Positions 34,649-42,363 of a stretch of DNA of 64,000 nt are shown here, piece by piece (positions within the stretch are counted from its first letter, which is position 1; each line of letters opens with the position of its first letter). The DNA is taken from the NCBI RefSeq assembly GCF_014202315.1, contig NZ_JACHGN010000004.1:62001-126000 (forward strand), given 5' to 3'. Both the position numbers and the translations under genes were made by a program. Under the pieces are notes generated by a model. That model was not told the origin of the DNA. It worked only from the letters and a program-made list of their open reading frames with translations, and ran no database searches. This DNA is from Thermocatellispora tengchongensis. GTDB lineage: Bacteria; Actinomycetota; Actinomycetes; Streptosporangiales; Streptosporangiaceae.

Positions 34649-35511
34649 TGACCGAGTTCCCGGCCCTGATCCGGTACTCGATCCCCGCGTTCCTGCTCCT
34701 GATGGCGGTCGAGATGGCGTCCTACCGCCTGCTGCCCGACCCGGACAAGGCCGGCTACCGGGCCAAGGACACCATGACCAGCCTGGCCATGGGGATCGGC
34801 AGCGAGCTGTTCGCCCTGGTGCTCGGCCTGGAGTACCTGCTCGCCTACTCCGCGCTGTACTGGCTCGCCCCGGTGAAGATCTCCTTCGAGTGGTGGATGC
34901 TGCCCGGGCTTCTCGTGGCCCAGGACTTCTTCTACTACTGGAGGCACCGCGGCCACCATGTGATCCGGTGGTTCTGGGCGTCGCACGTGGTGCACCACTC
35001 AAGCCGGCACTTCAACCTCTCCACCGCCGTGCGGCACTCGTGGTTCAGCCCGGGAGGATGGATCTTCTACGCGCCCCTGGTGCTGATCGGCTTCCACCCC
35101 GCCGCGGTGCTCTTCTGCCACTCGCTCAACCTGCTGTACCAGTTCTGGTTGCACACCGAGCGGATCGGCAAGCTGGCCCGCCCGATCGAGTTCCTGTTGG
35201 TGACGCCGTCGCACCACCGGGTGCACCACGGGTCGCAGGGCGGCTATCTCGACCGGAACTTCGGCGGCATCCTGATCATCTGGGACCGCATGTTCGGCTC
35301 CTACGCCGAGGAGATCGAGGTGCCGAGGTACGGCCTGACCAAGGACATCCGGACCTTCAATCCGGTCCGGGTCGCCTTCCACGAGTGGGCGGCCCTGGCC
35401 AGGGACCTGTGGCGGGCGCCCACCTGGGCCGACCGGGGGCGATACCTCGTCAATCGGCCGGGGTGGGCGCCGGAGACGCCACGGGAGAGACCGGCCGATG
35501 TGCCTCGATAG
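34648..35511 (+). CDS. Membrane di-iron fatty acid hydroxylase (sterol desaturase superfamily)
   Basis: 287 aa with four to five hydrophobic segments and the three histidine clusters of the superfamily: WRHRGHH, HVVHHSSRHFN and HHRVHHG. These enzymes hydroxylate or desaturate lipid chains with O2. ATG 34648 has GGAGG 7 nt upstream; GTG 34645 is an alternative. Lying directly after the ACP gene, it may act on the ACP-bound or released chain. It is not a JamB-type FA desaturase, so a terminal-alkyne cassette is not indicated. Confidence 0.9.
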   Translation: MTEFPALIRYSIPAFLLLMAVEMASYRLLPDPDKAGYRAKDTMTSLAMGIGSELFALVLGLEYLLAYSALYWLAPVKISFEWWMLPGLLVAQDFFYYWRHRGHHVIRWFWASHVVHHSSRHFNLSTAVRHSWFSPGGWIFYAPLVLIGFHPAAVLFCHSLNLLYQFWLHTERIGKLARPIEFLLVTPSHHRVHHGSQGGYLDRNFGGILIIWDRMFGSYAEEIEVPRYGLTKDIRTFNPVRVAFHEWAALARDLWRAPTWADRGRYLVNRPGWAPETPRERPADVPR

Positions 35512-36064
35512 CGCCCGCGAGACGCCGGGCGAGCCCGGACTCGGCACCGCGCCGCCCCACGGCCACGCCGGCGACGCGCCGGACGAGCCCGGGGTGGCGC
35601 CCGCCGAGTTCCGCCGCGCCCTGGCCCGGCACGCCGCGGGAACCGTGGTGGTGACCGGGCCGGGCCCCCTGGGGTTCACCGCCACGTCGTTCACCGCCGT
35701 GAGCCTCCACCCGCCGCTGGTCTCCTTCTGCGTCGGCCTCGACTCCGCGAGCTGGCCGAAGCTGCGTGAAGCCGGCCACTTCGCCGTCAACCTGCTCGCC
35801 GAGCACCAACGGAACGTCGCCGAACGCTTCGCCGCCAGGAACGTGGACCGGTTCGGGCCCCCGACCCGCTGGAGCGAGGGCCCGTACGGGCTGCCCGTCC
35901 TCGACGGCGCGACGGCGCACCTGGTCTGCCGCCGCTACGTGGAGTCGGCTCTGGGCGATCACATGCTGGTCGTGGGCCTGCTCGTGGCCACGACGCTGCT
36001 GCCGGACAAGCTCCCCCTGCTGTACCACGAGGGCCGGTTCGGCGGCTTCAACGCCCAACTCTGA
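35498..36064 (+). CDS. Flavin reductase (FMN-binding split-barrel) protein
   Basis: 188 aa. FRRALARHAAGTVVVTGPGP, FTATSFTAVSLHPPLVSFCV, HFAVNLLAEHQRNVAERFA and YHEGRFGGF are typical of the flavin reductase-like split-barrel family that supplies FMNH2/FADH2 to monooxygenases. It overlaps the hydroxylase gene by 14 nt and ends the operon. It may reduce flavin for one of the ACAD-fold enzymes if that acts as an oxygenase. Confidence 0.93.
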   Translation: MCLDSARETPGEPGLGTAPPHGHAGDAPDEPGVAPAEFRRALARHAAGTVVVTGPGPLGFTATSFTAVSLHPPLVSFCVGLDSASWPKLREAGHFAVNLLAEHQRNVAERFAARNVDRFGPPTRWSEGPYGLPVLDGATAHLVCRRYVESALGDHMLVVGLLVATTLLPDKLPLLYHEGRFGGFNAQL

Positions 36065-36074
36065 CCGCGCGGGC

Positions 36075-36335
36075 CATCCCGAGCGCGCCGTACACGTGCT
36101 CGACCGTCATCACCACGAGCATCCTCCCGATCGGACACCATGACCGAGCGGCACTCGCCCCAGTCGGGGTGCTCACCGCGGCCCCACGGTAGTAGCCGAC
36201 CAGCGCCCCGCCCTCTGGCCGTGGGGGTGCGATGCCCGCCCCGACGAGCCTGGCCGTGCCCTCGGCGATGGCCCAGGCCCAGCCGTGGAGGCTGTGCCAA
36301 GTCCCGGCCCGACGCCACTGTTCCCGGCCAGCGGG
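36075..36335 (-). pseudogene. Possible decayed gene downstream of the flavin reductase
   Basis: A minus-strand frame with good G/C third positions reads REQWRRAGTWHSLHGWAWAI and later MTVEHVYGALGMARAV. The apparent upstream continuation (VTAPGAESGIRLGARLLARW) is in a different frame. No start, ribosome site or recognised family is seen. It may be a frameshifted remnant or chance coding potential. The whole stretch 36065-37202 otherwise holds only repeats. Confidence 0.2.
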
Positions 36336-36456
36336 CGAGGAGGCGGGCGCCCAGGCGGATGCCGGACTCGGCGCCGGGGGCGGTCACCTGGCCGTTGAGG
36401 GTCGTCACCAGGCAGCCCCACCAGCAGCGGTGGTCGCGGGCGGGGGCGGGAGGGCC

Positions 36457-36629
36457 GGTCGCGGGAGAACCCGGCTGTGAGCCACCGGCACGAAACGGCC
36501 ACAGAACCGGCCCTGCGGAAGGCCGCGCACGGTACAGGCCCCCGGACCTCCGGCCCGCCCAAGCGGTCGCGGGAGGACCCCGCCGCGCGCCACCGGCACG
36601 AAGCGAGCGTGAGAACGGCGCGCTGCGGG
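36457..36629. repeat. About 175-bp imperfect direct repeat, copy A
   Basis: This copy begins GGTCGCGGGAGAACCCGGCT and ends GAACGGCGCGCTGCGG. It matches 36736-36912 along its full length with scattered mismatches and few 1-3-bp indels. The internal GGTCGCGGGAG element occurs again halfway, so each copy contains a smaller repeat. No reading frame is conserved between the copies. Confidence 0.85.
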
Positions 36630-36735
36630 AGGACCGGAAACCGGAGCGGCTCCGGAAAGACGGGATGTGGGGCGGAGGCGCGCGGGAGGGGCGCGGTCGC
36701 GGGAACTGGGCGGGAGCGGGGGCATCCAAGGGCGC

Positions 36736-36912
36736 GGTCGCGGGGAAACGCGGCTGTGAGCCTCCCGAACCAAGCGGCCACAGAACCGGGGCCCTGCGGA
36801 AGGCCACGCACGGTACAGGCCCCCGAACCTCCGGCCCGCCCCAAGCGGTCGCGGGAGAACCCGGCCGTGCGCCACCGGGGACGGAGCGGGCGTGAGAGCG
36901 GCGCGCTGCGGA
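36736..36912. repeat. About 175-bp imperfect direct repeat, copy B
   Basis: Second copy of the element at 36457-36629, in the same orientation and starting 279 bp later. Shared landmarks are CGGCCACAGAACCGG, CCCTGCGGAAGGCC and CACGGTACAGGCCCCCG. Differences include GGGGAAACG for GGGAGAACC near the start. Confidence 0.85.
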
Positions 36913-36921
36913 GGGCGGGCG

Positions 36922-37060
36922 GAGTGGGAGGGGTGGGCGCCGACGGGATTGGGCGCGGCCCGGAGTGGGAGCGGTGGGCGCCGACGGGATTGGGCGCGGG
37001 CGGAGTGGGAGCGGTGGGCGCCGACGGGATTGGGCGCGGGCGGGGTGGGAGGGGTGGTTG
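36922..37060. repeat. 40-41-bp tandem repeat, three and a half copies
   Basis: Units start with GTGGGCGCCGACGGGATTGG at 36933, 36974 and 37014, each followed by a GCGCGG(G)CGGAGTGGGAG tail. A partial unit lies before the first. The near identity indicates recent slippage or amplification just upstream of the next gene. Confidence 0.88.
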
Positions 37061-37202
37061 TGGGTGGGGGGTGGTGGGGTGGTTGTGGGTGTCACGCTGC
37101 GGCCACGGGTGCGCGACGGGTGGGGGTCGATCGTGGTGCGGTACCCCTCGTGCCGGCTTGGCCGGCGACGTCACGACCACGACAGGAATGGTGGGATCAA
37201 GC

Positions 37203-38753
37203 GTGACCGAAGTGATCGATGTCCATCGGGCGCCGGGGGATCGTCCCGCGTCCTCCGGGTTGCCGCCCCTGCTGAGGACCAGCGACCGGTGGACCGACGA
37301 GATGGTGACGGCCGCCGGCATACCGATGCGCGACAAGCCGGTGGTCACCGTGGGCGGCGGGATCGGCTCGTTCGTGACCGTGGATTACCTGCGGATCGCG
37401 GGTGGGCTGCCCACCTCGGACATCCAGGTGGTGTCCAACCTGAGCCACCCGTGGCAGACCTACGAGCACCTGGCCACGGTGTCGCAGATCGCCCTGGACG
37501 ACCGGATTCGTTCCGACGCGGCGTCGCGGCCGGACAACATCTGGGGCTTCCCCTCGTACGCGGTCTCCGAGGCGTTCCGCAAGCGCACCCTCGCCCCGCT
37601 GATGCAGGTGCTGCTGGAACCGGTGTTCGCCGATTTCTACACGCCGAAGCTGCGCGCCGTGCTGGAGTCGATCGCCCGGGAGGCGCGGCGCATCCGCTAC
37701 TGGGACATGCTTGAGCGCGGCGATGTGGAGATGGTGCGCCGGCGGGCGGGCGGCGGGTATTTCGTGCTGTTCGCCGACCAGCGGATCGCCGAGCCCGAGC
37801 ACCGGGTGATCCGCTGCCGCGACGTGCACCTGGCGGTCGGCTACACCGGGCTGAAGTTCCTGCCGGAGCTGCAGGAGTTCCGCGCCGGCATGAACGACTT
37901 CCACCACGTGGTCAACGCCTACGAGGACCACGAGCACGTCTACCACGCGCTGCGGCGGCGGCCGGGCACGGTGCTGGTGCGCGGCGGCGGGATCGTCGCC
38001 TCCCGGGTGCTGGAGCGCCTGATCAGGGAGCGCATGGACCACGGCCTGCAGACGCGGATTCTGCACGTGCTGCGCACCTACTTCTCCGGCAGGCACGGCA
38101 AGCAGCTCTGGGCCCGCCGCCGCGGCAAGGACGGCTTCGCCTACCAGGGGTTCAACTACCCCAAGTCGGTCTGGGGCGGGCAGCTCAAGGCCGAGATGCG
38201 CAAGCTCGACCCCGACGCGCGGCTCAAGGTGCACGAGAACATCGACGGCACCACCACGGCCTGGCGGCGGGAGTGGCAGCGCCAGCTCCGCACCGCGCGC
38301 TCGCAGGGCTGGTACCGCGCGGTCAACGGGACGTTCGAGGATCTCCGGCGGGACGGTGAGGGCGTGCTCGCCCGGCTGCGCACCGCCGACGGCACCCTCG
38401 AACTGCACGCGGACTACGTCATCGACTGCACCGGCCTGAACGCCGAGGTGCGCGACCACCAGGTGCTGCGCGACCTGCTCGACCACGGCGGCGCCCGGAT
38501 GAACGGGCTCGGCCGGATCGACGTCGGCCGCGAGTTCGCGGTGACGGGCGCCGACAGCGGCATGGGCCGGATCTACCTGAGCGGCGCCGCCGCGCTGGGC
38601 GGCCCGTTCCCGGGCGTGGACACCTTCCTCGGGCTGCAGATCGCCGCCCAGGAGATCGTCGATGACATGGCCAGGCGGGGTTTCTGCCGCCGGATGGGGC
38701 CGGCGGGCGCGCTGGCGCACTGGGTGCGCTGGGCCGCCGGCCGCCAGATCTGA
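37203..38753 (+). CDS. FAD/NAD(P)-binding oxidoreductase-like protein
   Basis: 516 aa. VVTVGGGIGSFVTVDYLRI is a Rossmann dinucleotide-binding loop near residue 45. The C-terminal YVIDCTGLNAEV resembles the ATG/CTG motif of flavin monooxygenases, and RIYLSGAAALGGPFPGVDTF is the second FAD contact. Family assignment is limited to the two-dinucleotide-binding flavoprotein class. GTG 37203 has GGGA six bases upstream; ATG 37188 is an alternative but is jammed against AGGA. The gene stands alone directly after the repeat region. Substrate unknown. Confidence 0.75.
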   Translation: MTEVIDVHRAPGDRPASSGLPPLLRTSDRWTDEMVTAAGIPMRDKPVVTVGGGIGSFVTVDYLRIAGGLPTSDIQVVSNLSHPWQTYEHLATVSQIALDDRIRSDAASRPDNIWGFPSYAVSEAFRKRTLAPLMQVLLEPVFADFYTPKLRAVLESIAREARRIRYWDMLERGDVEMVRRRAGGGYFVLFADQRIAEPEHRVIRCRDVHLAVGYTGLKFLPELQEFRAGMNDFHHVVNAYEDHEHVYHALRRRPGTVLVRGGGIVASRVLERLIRERMDHGLQTRILHVLRTYFSGRHGKQLWARRRGKDGFAYQGFNYPKSVWGGQLKAEMRKLDPDARLKVHENIDGTTTAWRREWQRQLRTARSQGWYRAVNGTFEDLRRDGEGVLARLRTADGTLELHADYVIDCTGLNAEVRDHQVLRDLLDHGGARMNGLGRIDVGREFAVTGADSGMGRIYLSGAAALGGPFPGVDTFLGLQIAAQEIVDDMARRGFCRRMGPAGALAHWVRWAAGRQI

Positions 38754-38805
38754 CAGGCCCGGCCCGCGAGAGGGAGCCGGAGGGGAGTCGGAAAGGAGGG
38801 AGATC

Positions 38806-39243
38806 GTGGTACCGACTCTGTTCGGCCGCATCCAGACGCGGCTGTTCATGCTGGCGCTGGTCGGCGGTGTGGTCACCGCGGCCGTGGCGCCGCTGCTCCC
38901 GGTCGACGCGCCCGCCGCGGCGCGCTACCAGAGCGTGTACGTCGTGCTCGCCGCGGTCGCGGTGCTCGGCGTCGGCTGGGAGCTGATCTATCACGTGCTC
39001 ATGCAGTGGCGGTGGGAGAAGGACTGGCCGACGCTGTTCGGCCTGGTCACCATCGTCCCCGAGGGCGTGCTCGCCGGTTTCCTGGCCACCGGCGGGCACC
39101 TGCCCGGCCTGCCGGGACCGGTGCCGCTGCCGGCGTTCGCGGTGCATTTCACCGTGGTGTGGCTGGCGGTGTGGCTGTTCGTCAACGGGCCGGTGCGCGT
39201 GCCGTTCATCCGCTGGCGCTTCCGTGGCGGGAGGTTGCTGTGA
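38806..39243 (+). CDS. Small integral membrane protein
   Basis: 145 aa with about four hydrophobic helices (MLALVGGVVTAAVAPLLPV; VYVVLAAVAVLGVGWELIY; LFGLVTIVPEGVLAGFLA; AVHFTVVWLAVWLFV) and a basic C-terminus. The GTG start has AAGGAGGGAGATC immediately upstream. It overlaps the FHA gene by 4 nt (GTGA), so the two are co-translated and may form a membrane-signalling pair. No family recognised. Confidence 0.85.
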   Translation: MVPTLFGRIQTRLFMLALVGGVVTAAVAPLLPVDAPAAARYQSVYVVLAAVAVLGVGWELIYHVLMQWRWEKDWPTLFGLVTIVPEGVLAGFLATGGHLPGLPGPVPLPAFAVHFTVVWLAVWLFVNGPVRVPFIRWRFRGGRLL

Positions 39244-40406
39244 CCACCGCCATCCGGCCGGCGCGTCCGGTCAAGCTGCGCCCTGGCAAGGGCGTCCTGG
39301 CCCGGTACGAGGGCCTGACCCTGCTGTTCGAGACCGAGGACGAGAAGCTGACCGGCGAGCTGCTGCGGGAGGCGGGCCTGGCCTCCCAGGCGGACCAGCC
39401 GGGGCGCCGGCTCGGCCAGGCCCTGACGCGGCTGCTCGCCTCGTCCGGCGGCGGCTTCCCTTCGCTGTGCGCGTTCGGCGAGGTGGAGGGCGGCACGGCC
39501 GCGCTGGTGCACGGCCGGGCCCGGCTCACCGTGCGTACGGAGACGGGCGCGCTGGTCCTCGACGGCAGGGACGCGGTGACGATGTCCGACCGCATCGTCC
39601 CGGGCACGCTGTCCGCGGCGCACGCCGTGCTCGGCGAGGACGACTCCGGCGCGTCGGCCGACCCCTGGTGCGAGATCGCGTCGGGGGTCGTGCGCGCGGA
39701 CGCGCTGTGGCTCGCGGACGCGGGACCCGATGCCGGTCTGGAGGTGGAATCGGGGCCTGACCTGGAGGCGGGCTCCGAGACCGGTTCGGAGACGGGATCG
39801 GCGTCCCGTTCGGACACCGCGTCTGGTTCCAACACCGCGTCTCGTTCGGGCACCGCGTCCGGTTCTGTTCCCGGGGGCGGCTTCGCGCCGGTGCCTGCGG
39901 GCCTGACGGGCGATGCGGAGAGCGGTGAGGAGAGCGCGGACGCGCGGGTCTCCGGGGCGCTGTGCCGCAGGGGGCACTTCAACGATCCGTCGCTGCGCTA
40001 CTGCGGCGTGTGCGGTCTCGGCTTGACGCAGGCCGGGCGGGTGCCGGCGCGCAGCGAGCGGCCCGTGCTGGGGGTGCTCGTGCTGGACGACGGCACGATG
40101 TTCCCGCTCGACCGGGACCACGTGCTCGGGCGGGTGCCCGAGCGGGTGGAGGAGGTGCGGGCGAGGTCGGCCCAGGCGGTGCGGCTGCACGACGCCACGG
40201 TGGCGGAGGTGCACGCCCGGGTGAGCCTGGACGGCTGGGAGGTGAGCGTCACCGACGCGGCCTCGGCCACCGGCACGTACGTGCGCCTGCCCGGCGCGCG
40301 CGACTGGGAGCGGCTGCCGAGCGGGGTGCCCTCCGTGCTGCGGCCGGGCACGGTGGTCGCGGTCGGCCGCCGCCAGTTCCGATACGACAGCTATCGCAAG
40401 GCCTGA
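39240..40406 (+). CDS. FHA-domain protein with zinc ribbon and Ser/Thr-rich linker
   Basis: 388 aa. The C-terminal third is a forkhead-associated phosphothreonine-binding domain (DHVLGRVPERV, ATVAEVHARVSLDGWEVSVT, ASATGTYVRLPG). A ribbon CRRGHFNDPSLRYCGVCG with Cys/His ligands precedes it. A linker of about 35 residues built of E/T/G/S repeats separates these from an N-terminal domain of about 150 aa. Ribbon-FHA proteins of this kind are common actinobacterial partners of Ser/Thr kinases, but none is encoded nearby. GTG 39240 overlaps the upstream stop. Confidence 0.85.
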   Translation: MTTAIRPARPVKLRPGKGVLARYEGLTLLFETEDEKLTGELLREAGLASQADQPGRRLGQALTRLLASSGGGFPSLCAFGEVEGGTAALVHGRARLTVRTETGALVLDGRDAVTMSDRIVPGTLSAAHAVLGEDDSGASADPWCEIASGVVRADALWLADAGPDAGLEVESGPDLEAGSETGSETGSASRSDTASGSNTASRSGTASGSVPGGGFAPVPAGLTGDAESGEESADARVSGALCRRGHFNDPSLRYCGVCGLGLTQAGRVPARSERPVLGVLVLDDGTMFPLDRDHVLGRVPERVEEVRARSAQAVRLHDATVAEVHARVSLDGWEVSVTDAASATGTYVRLPGARDWERLPSGVPSVLRPGTVVAVGRRQFRYDSYRKA

Positions 40407-40428
40407 CGGACAGATGGAGGTGGGATCG

Positions 40429-40497
40429 ATGGACGCGCCCCCCGGGCCGCCGTGGTGCCCGGCCACCGCCCCCGCGAGCGGAGCCGAGGTGCCGTGA
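40429..40497 (+). CDS. Possible 22-aa leader peptide coupled to the antiporter
   Basis: ATG 40429 has GGAGG 8 nt upstream. The frame MDAPPGPPWCPATAPASGAE ends two codons later at a TGA that overlaps the antiporter GTG (GTGA). It is Pro-rich and likely slow to translate. It could be a coupling or attenuation leader; the overlap and ribosome site are the only evidence. Confidence 0.35.
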   Translation: MDAPPGPPWCPATAPASGAEVP

Positions 40498-41810
40498 CCA
40501 ACTTGATGATGTTGCTGGATGTGGCGGTGATCGTGCTGGCGGCCAAGCTCGCCGGCCGGCTGGCCGTCCGGATCGGGCAGCCCGCCGTGGTCGGTGAGAT
40601 CGCGGCGGGCGTGCTGCTGGCCGCGGTGCTGCACGGCGGCGGCATGACCGAGACGGTGCTGCCCGGCGGCGTGAAGGACGCGCTGCACGCCATCGCCACG
40701 TTCGGGCTGGTGCTGTTCATGTTCACCGTCGGCCACGAGTGGGACCCCCGGCTGCTGCGCGGCAGGCGGGGGGCCACGGTGGCCATCGTGCTGGGCTCGA
40801 CCCTGCTGCCGCTCGCGCTCGGCTGCGCGCTGGCCTGGTGGCTGGCGGCCACGACGTACCATCCGGCGAACCCGGCGCTGTTCGTGCTGTTCCTCGGCAC
40901 CGCGATGTCGATCACCGCGCTGCCCGTGCTGGCCAGGATCGTCACCGACCGGGGCCTGACCGGGACCGTGGCCGGCGGGCTGGCGGTGGTGTGCGCGGCC
41001 GTGGTGGACGTCCTGGCCTGGGTGGTGCTCGCGGTGGTCGTCGCGCTGGGCGGCGGCGCCTCGCCGTGGCAGATGCTGCTGTCGGTGCCGTACCTGCTGG
41101 TGTTGCTGTTCGGGGTACGGCCGCTGCTGTCCTTCGTGCTGCGCAGGTGGTCCGGCAGGGCGGAGTTCGGCGTGATCCTGGCCGGCCTGTTCCTGTCGGC
41201 CGCCGCCACCGAGGGCCTGGGCATGCACTACGTCTTCGGCGCGTTCCTGTTCGGCGCGGTGCTGCCCGGCAAGGACGATCCGGTGATGAAGCGGCAGATG
41301 AGCGAGATCGCCCGGCTGTGCCGGACGTTCCTGCTGCCGATCTTCTTCGTGGTGGCGGCGCTCGCCGTGGACACGACCGCCCTGGGGCTGAGCGGGCTCG
41401 GCGAGCTGGCGCTGATCCTGCTGGTCGCGATCGGCGCCAAGGCGGGCGGCGCGTATCTCGGCGCCCGGCTGTACGGGATGCGCCGCGGCGAAGCGGCGTC
41501 GGTGGCCGCGCTGATGAACGCCCGCGGCGTCACCGAGCTGGTCGTGCTCCAGGTGGGCCTGCAGCTCGCGGTGCTGGACGAGCGGCTGTACTCGCTCATG
41601 GTGGTGATGGCGCTGGTCACCACGGCCCTCACCGGCCCGCTGCTGAGCCTGGTGCGCAGGTTCGCCCGCGTCTCCGGCCAGGAGCCGCCGGCTCCCCCGG
41701 CCGAGCAGGCCGAGGAGGTCGAGGAGGCCGAGGAGGCCGAGGAAGCCGTAGAGAGCGACGCCGAGGAGGCCGGGAAGGCCGGCGCCCCCGTCCTGACCGC
41801 GAGGAGGTGA
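40494..41810 (+). CDS. CPA2-family monovalent cation/H+ antiporter (Kef type)
   Basis: 438 aa with about 12 hydrophobic segments. IGQPAVVGEIAAGVLL is the conserved helix after TM1, FLGTAMSITALPVLARIVTD carries the unwound-helix signature, and GAKAGGAYLGARLYGM follows the ion-site region. No RCK/TrkA-N domain is attached. The tail is instead a highly acidic Glu/Ala repeat (EEVEEAEEAEEAVES). GTG 40494 has GAGG 4 nt upstream. It ends at a strong bidirectional terminator. Confidence 0.92.
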   Translation: MTNLMMLLDVAVIVLAAKLAGRLAVRIGQPAVVGEIAAGVLLAAVLHGGGMTETVLPGGVKDALHAIATFGLVLFMFTVGHEWDPRLLRGRRGATVAIVLGSTLLPLALGCALAWWLAATTYHPANPALFVLFLGTAMSITALPVLARIVTDRGLTGTVAGGLAVVCAAVVDVLAWVVLAVVVALGGGASPWQMLLSVPYLLVLLFGVRPLLSFVLRRWSGRAEFGVILAGLFLSAAATEGLGMHYVFGAFLFGAVLPGKDDPVMKRQMSEIARLCRTFLLPIFFVVAALAVDTTALGLSGLGELALILLVAIGAKAGGAYLGARLYGMRRGEAASVAALMNARGVTELVVLQVGLQLAVLDERLYSLMVVMALVTTALTGPLLSLVRRFARVSGQEPPAPPAEQAEEVEEAEEAEEAVESDAEEAGKAGAPVLTARR

Positions 41811-41827
41811 GCGGGCCGAGACACCAG

Positions 41828-41861
41828 AAGGCCGCTCCGGGTGTACGCCCGGAGCGGCCTT
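41828..41861. terminator. Bidirectional hairpin terminator
   Basis: AAGGCCGCTCCGGG and CCCGGAGCGGCCTT form a perfect 14-bp stem with a 6-nt loop between two convergent genes. There is no T-run, as is usual in high-GC actinomycetes. Confidence 0.9.
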
Positions 41862-41877
41862 CGCCGTTGCGGGGGGA

Positions 41878-42273
41878 TCAGGCGGGCGCGCTCTTGGCCG
41901 CCAGCCTGGCCAGGAACCTGCTGCGGCTGATCACGGCCCGGGTGTGGGTCCCGCGCAGGATCTCGTCGGTGCCGTCGTGGGCGTGGACGTCGAAGGTGAG
42001 CCGGGCGCCGTCGCGCTCGCGGAGCACGGCGGTGAGGTGGACCTCGTGCCCGGCGGGGGTGGGGGCCAGGTGGCTGGAGTCGTGGCTCAGGCCGACGGTC
42101 ATCTCGTCCTCGTCGAGGTAGCCCTCCAGGGCGCGCATGGCGGTGATCTCGCCGAGCCACAGCAGGACCGGGGTGGCCAGGACCGGCAGGTCGTTGCGCC
42201 ACTGGTCGGCGGTGTCGCGGGAGGTGACCTCGTGCGTGTAGCTGGCGGACAGGGTGCTCGGCAGGGCCTTCAT
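41878..42273 (-). CDS. Fluoroacetyl-CoA thioesterase (FlK)-type hot-dog thioesterase
   Basis: 131 aa hot-dog fold. VTSRDTADQWRNDLPVLATP, TAMRALEGYLDEDEMTVG and SSHLAPTPAGHEVHLTAVL match the FlK-like family, including the Thr, Glu and His positions of its active site (T..., ALE, H-x-A-x-T-P-x-G). It hydrolyses small or specialised acyl thioesters. It is the last gene of the minus operon but sits behind a 90-nt gap containing a strong hairpin, so it may have reduced or independent expression. Confidence 0.85.
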   Translation of the reverse strand: MKALPSTLSASYTHEVTSRDTADQWRNDLPVLATPVLLWLGEITAMRALEGYLDEDEMTVGLSHDSSHLAPTPAGHEVHLTAVLRERDGARLTFDVHAHDGTDEILRGTHTRAVISRSRFLARLAAKSAPA

Positions 42274-42327
42274 GGGGGTGTCCCTTCTCGTGTGAGTGAG
42301 CCTTCCGGAACATGGGCGAGGCCCCGG

Positions 42328-42350
42328 CCCGGGTCCGGCTCGGACCCGGG
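42328..42350 (-). terminator. Strong intra-operon hairpin (terminator or attenuator)
   Basis: CCCGGGTCCG-GCT-CGGACCCGGG is a perfect 10-bp stem, extendable outwards by GGCCCCG/CGGGGCC. It sits in the 90-nt gap between the decarboxylase and thioesterase genes, and could give partial termination or mRNA processing. Confidence 0.65.
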
Positions 42351-42363
42351 GGCGGGGCCCCGG

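Noticed and set aside
28795-35511. Terminal-alkyne cassette of the JamABC type (FAAL, desaturase, ACP)
   Set aside because: The membrane protein has the histidine spacing of the sterol desaturase/fatty acid hydroxylase superfamily, not the JamB-type fatty acid desaturase.
36457-37060. CRISPR array
   Set aside because: Repeat lengths differ (175 and 40-41 bp), tandem units are contiguous with no unique spacers of constant size, and no cas gene is present.
35959-37095. A 378-aa minus-strand protein across the repeats
   Set aside because: Pro/Arg-rich low-complexity product generated by the repeats; only a short part (36075-36335) has any coding character and that is frameshifted.
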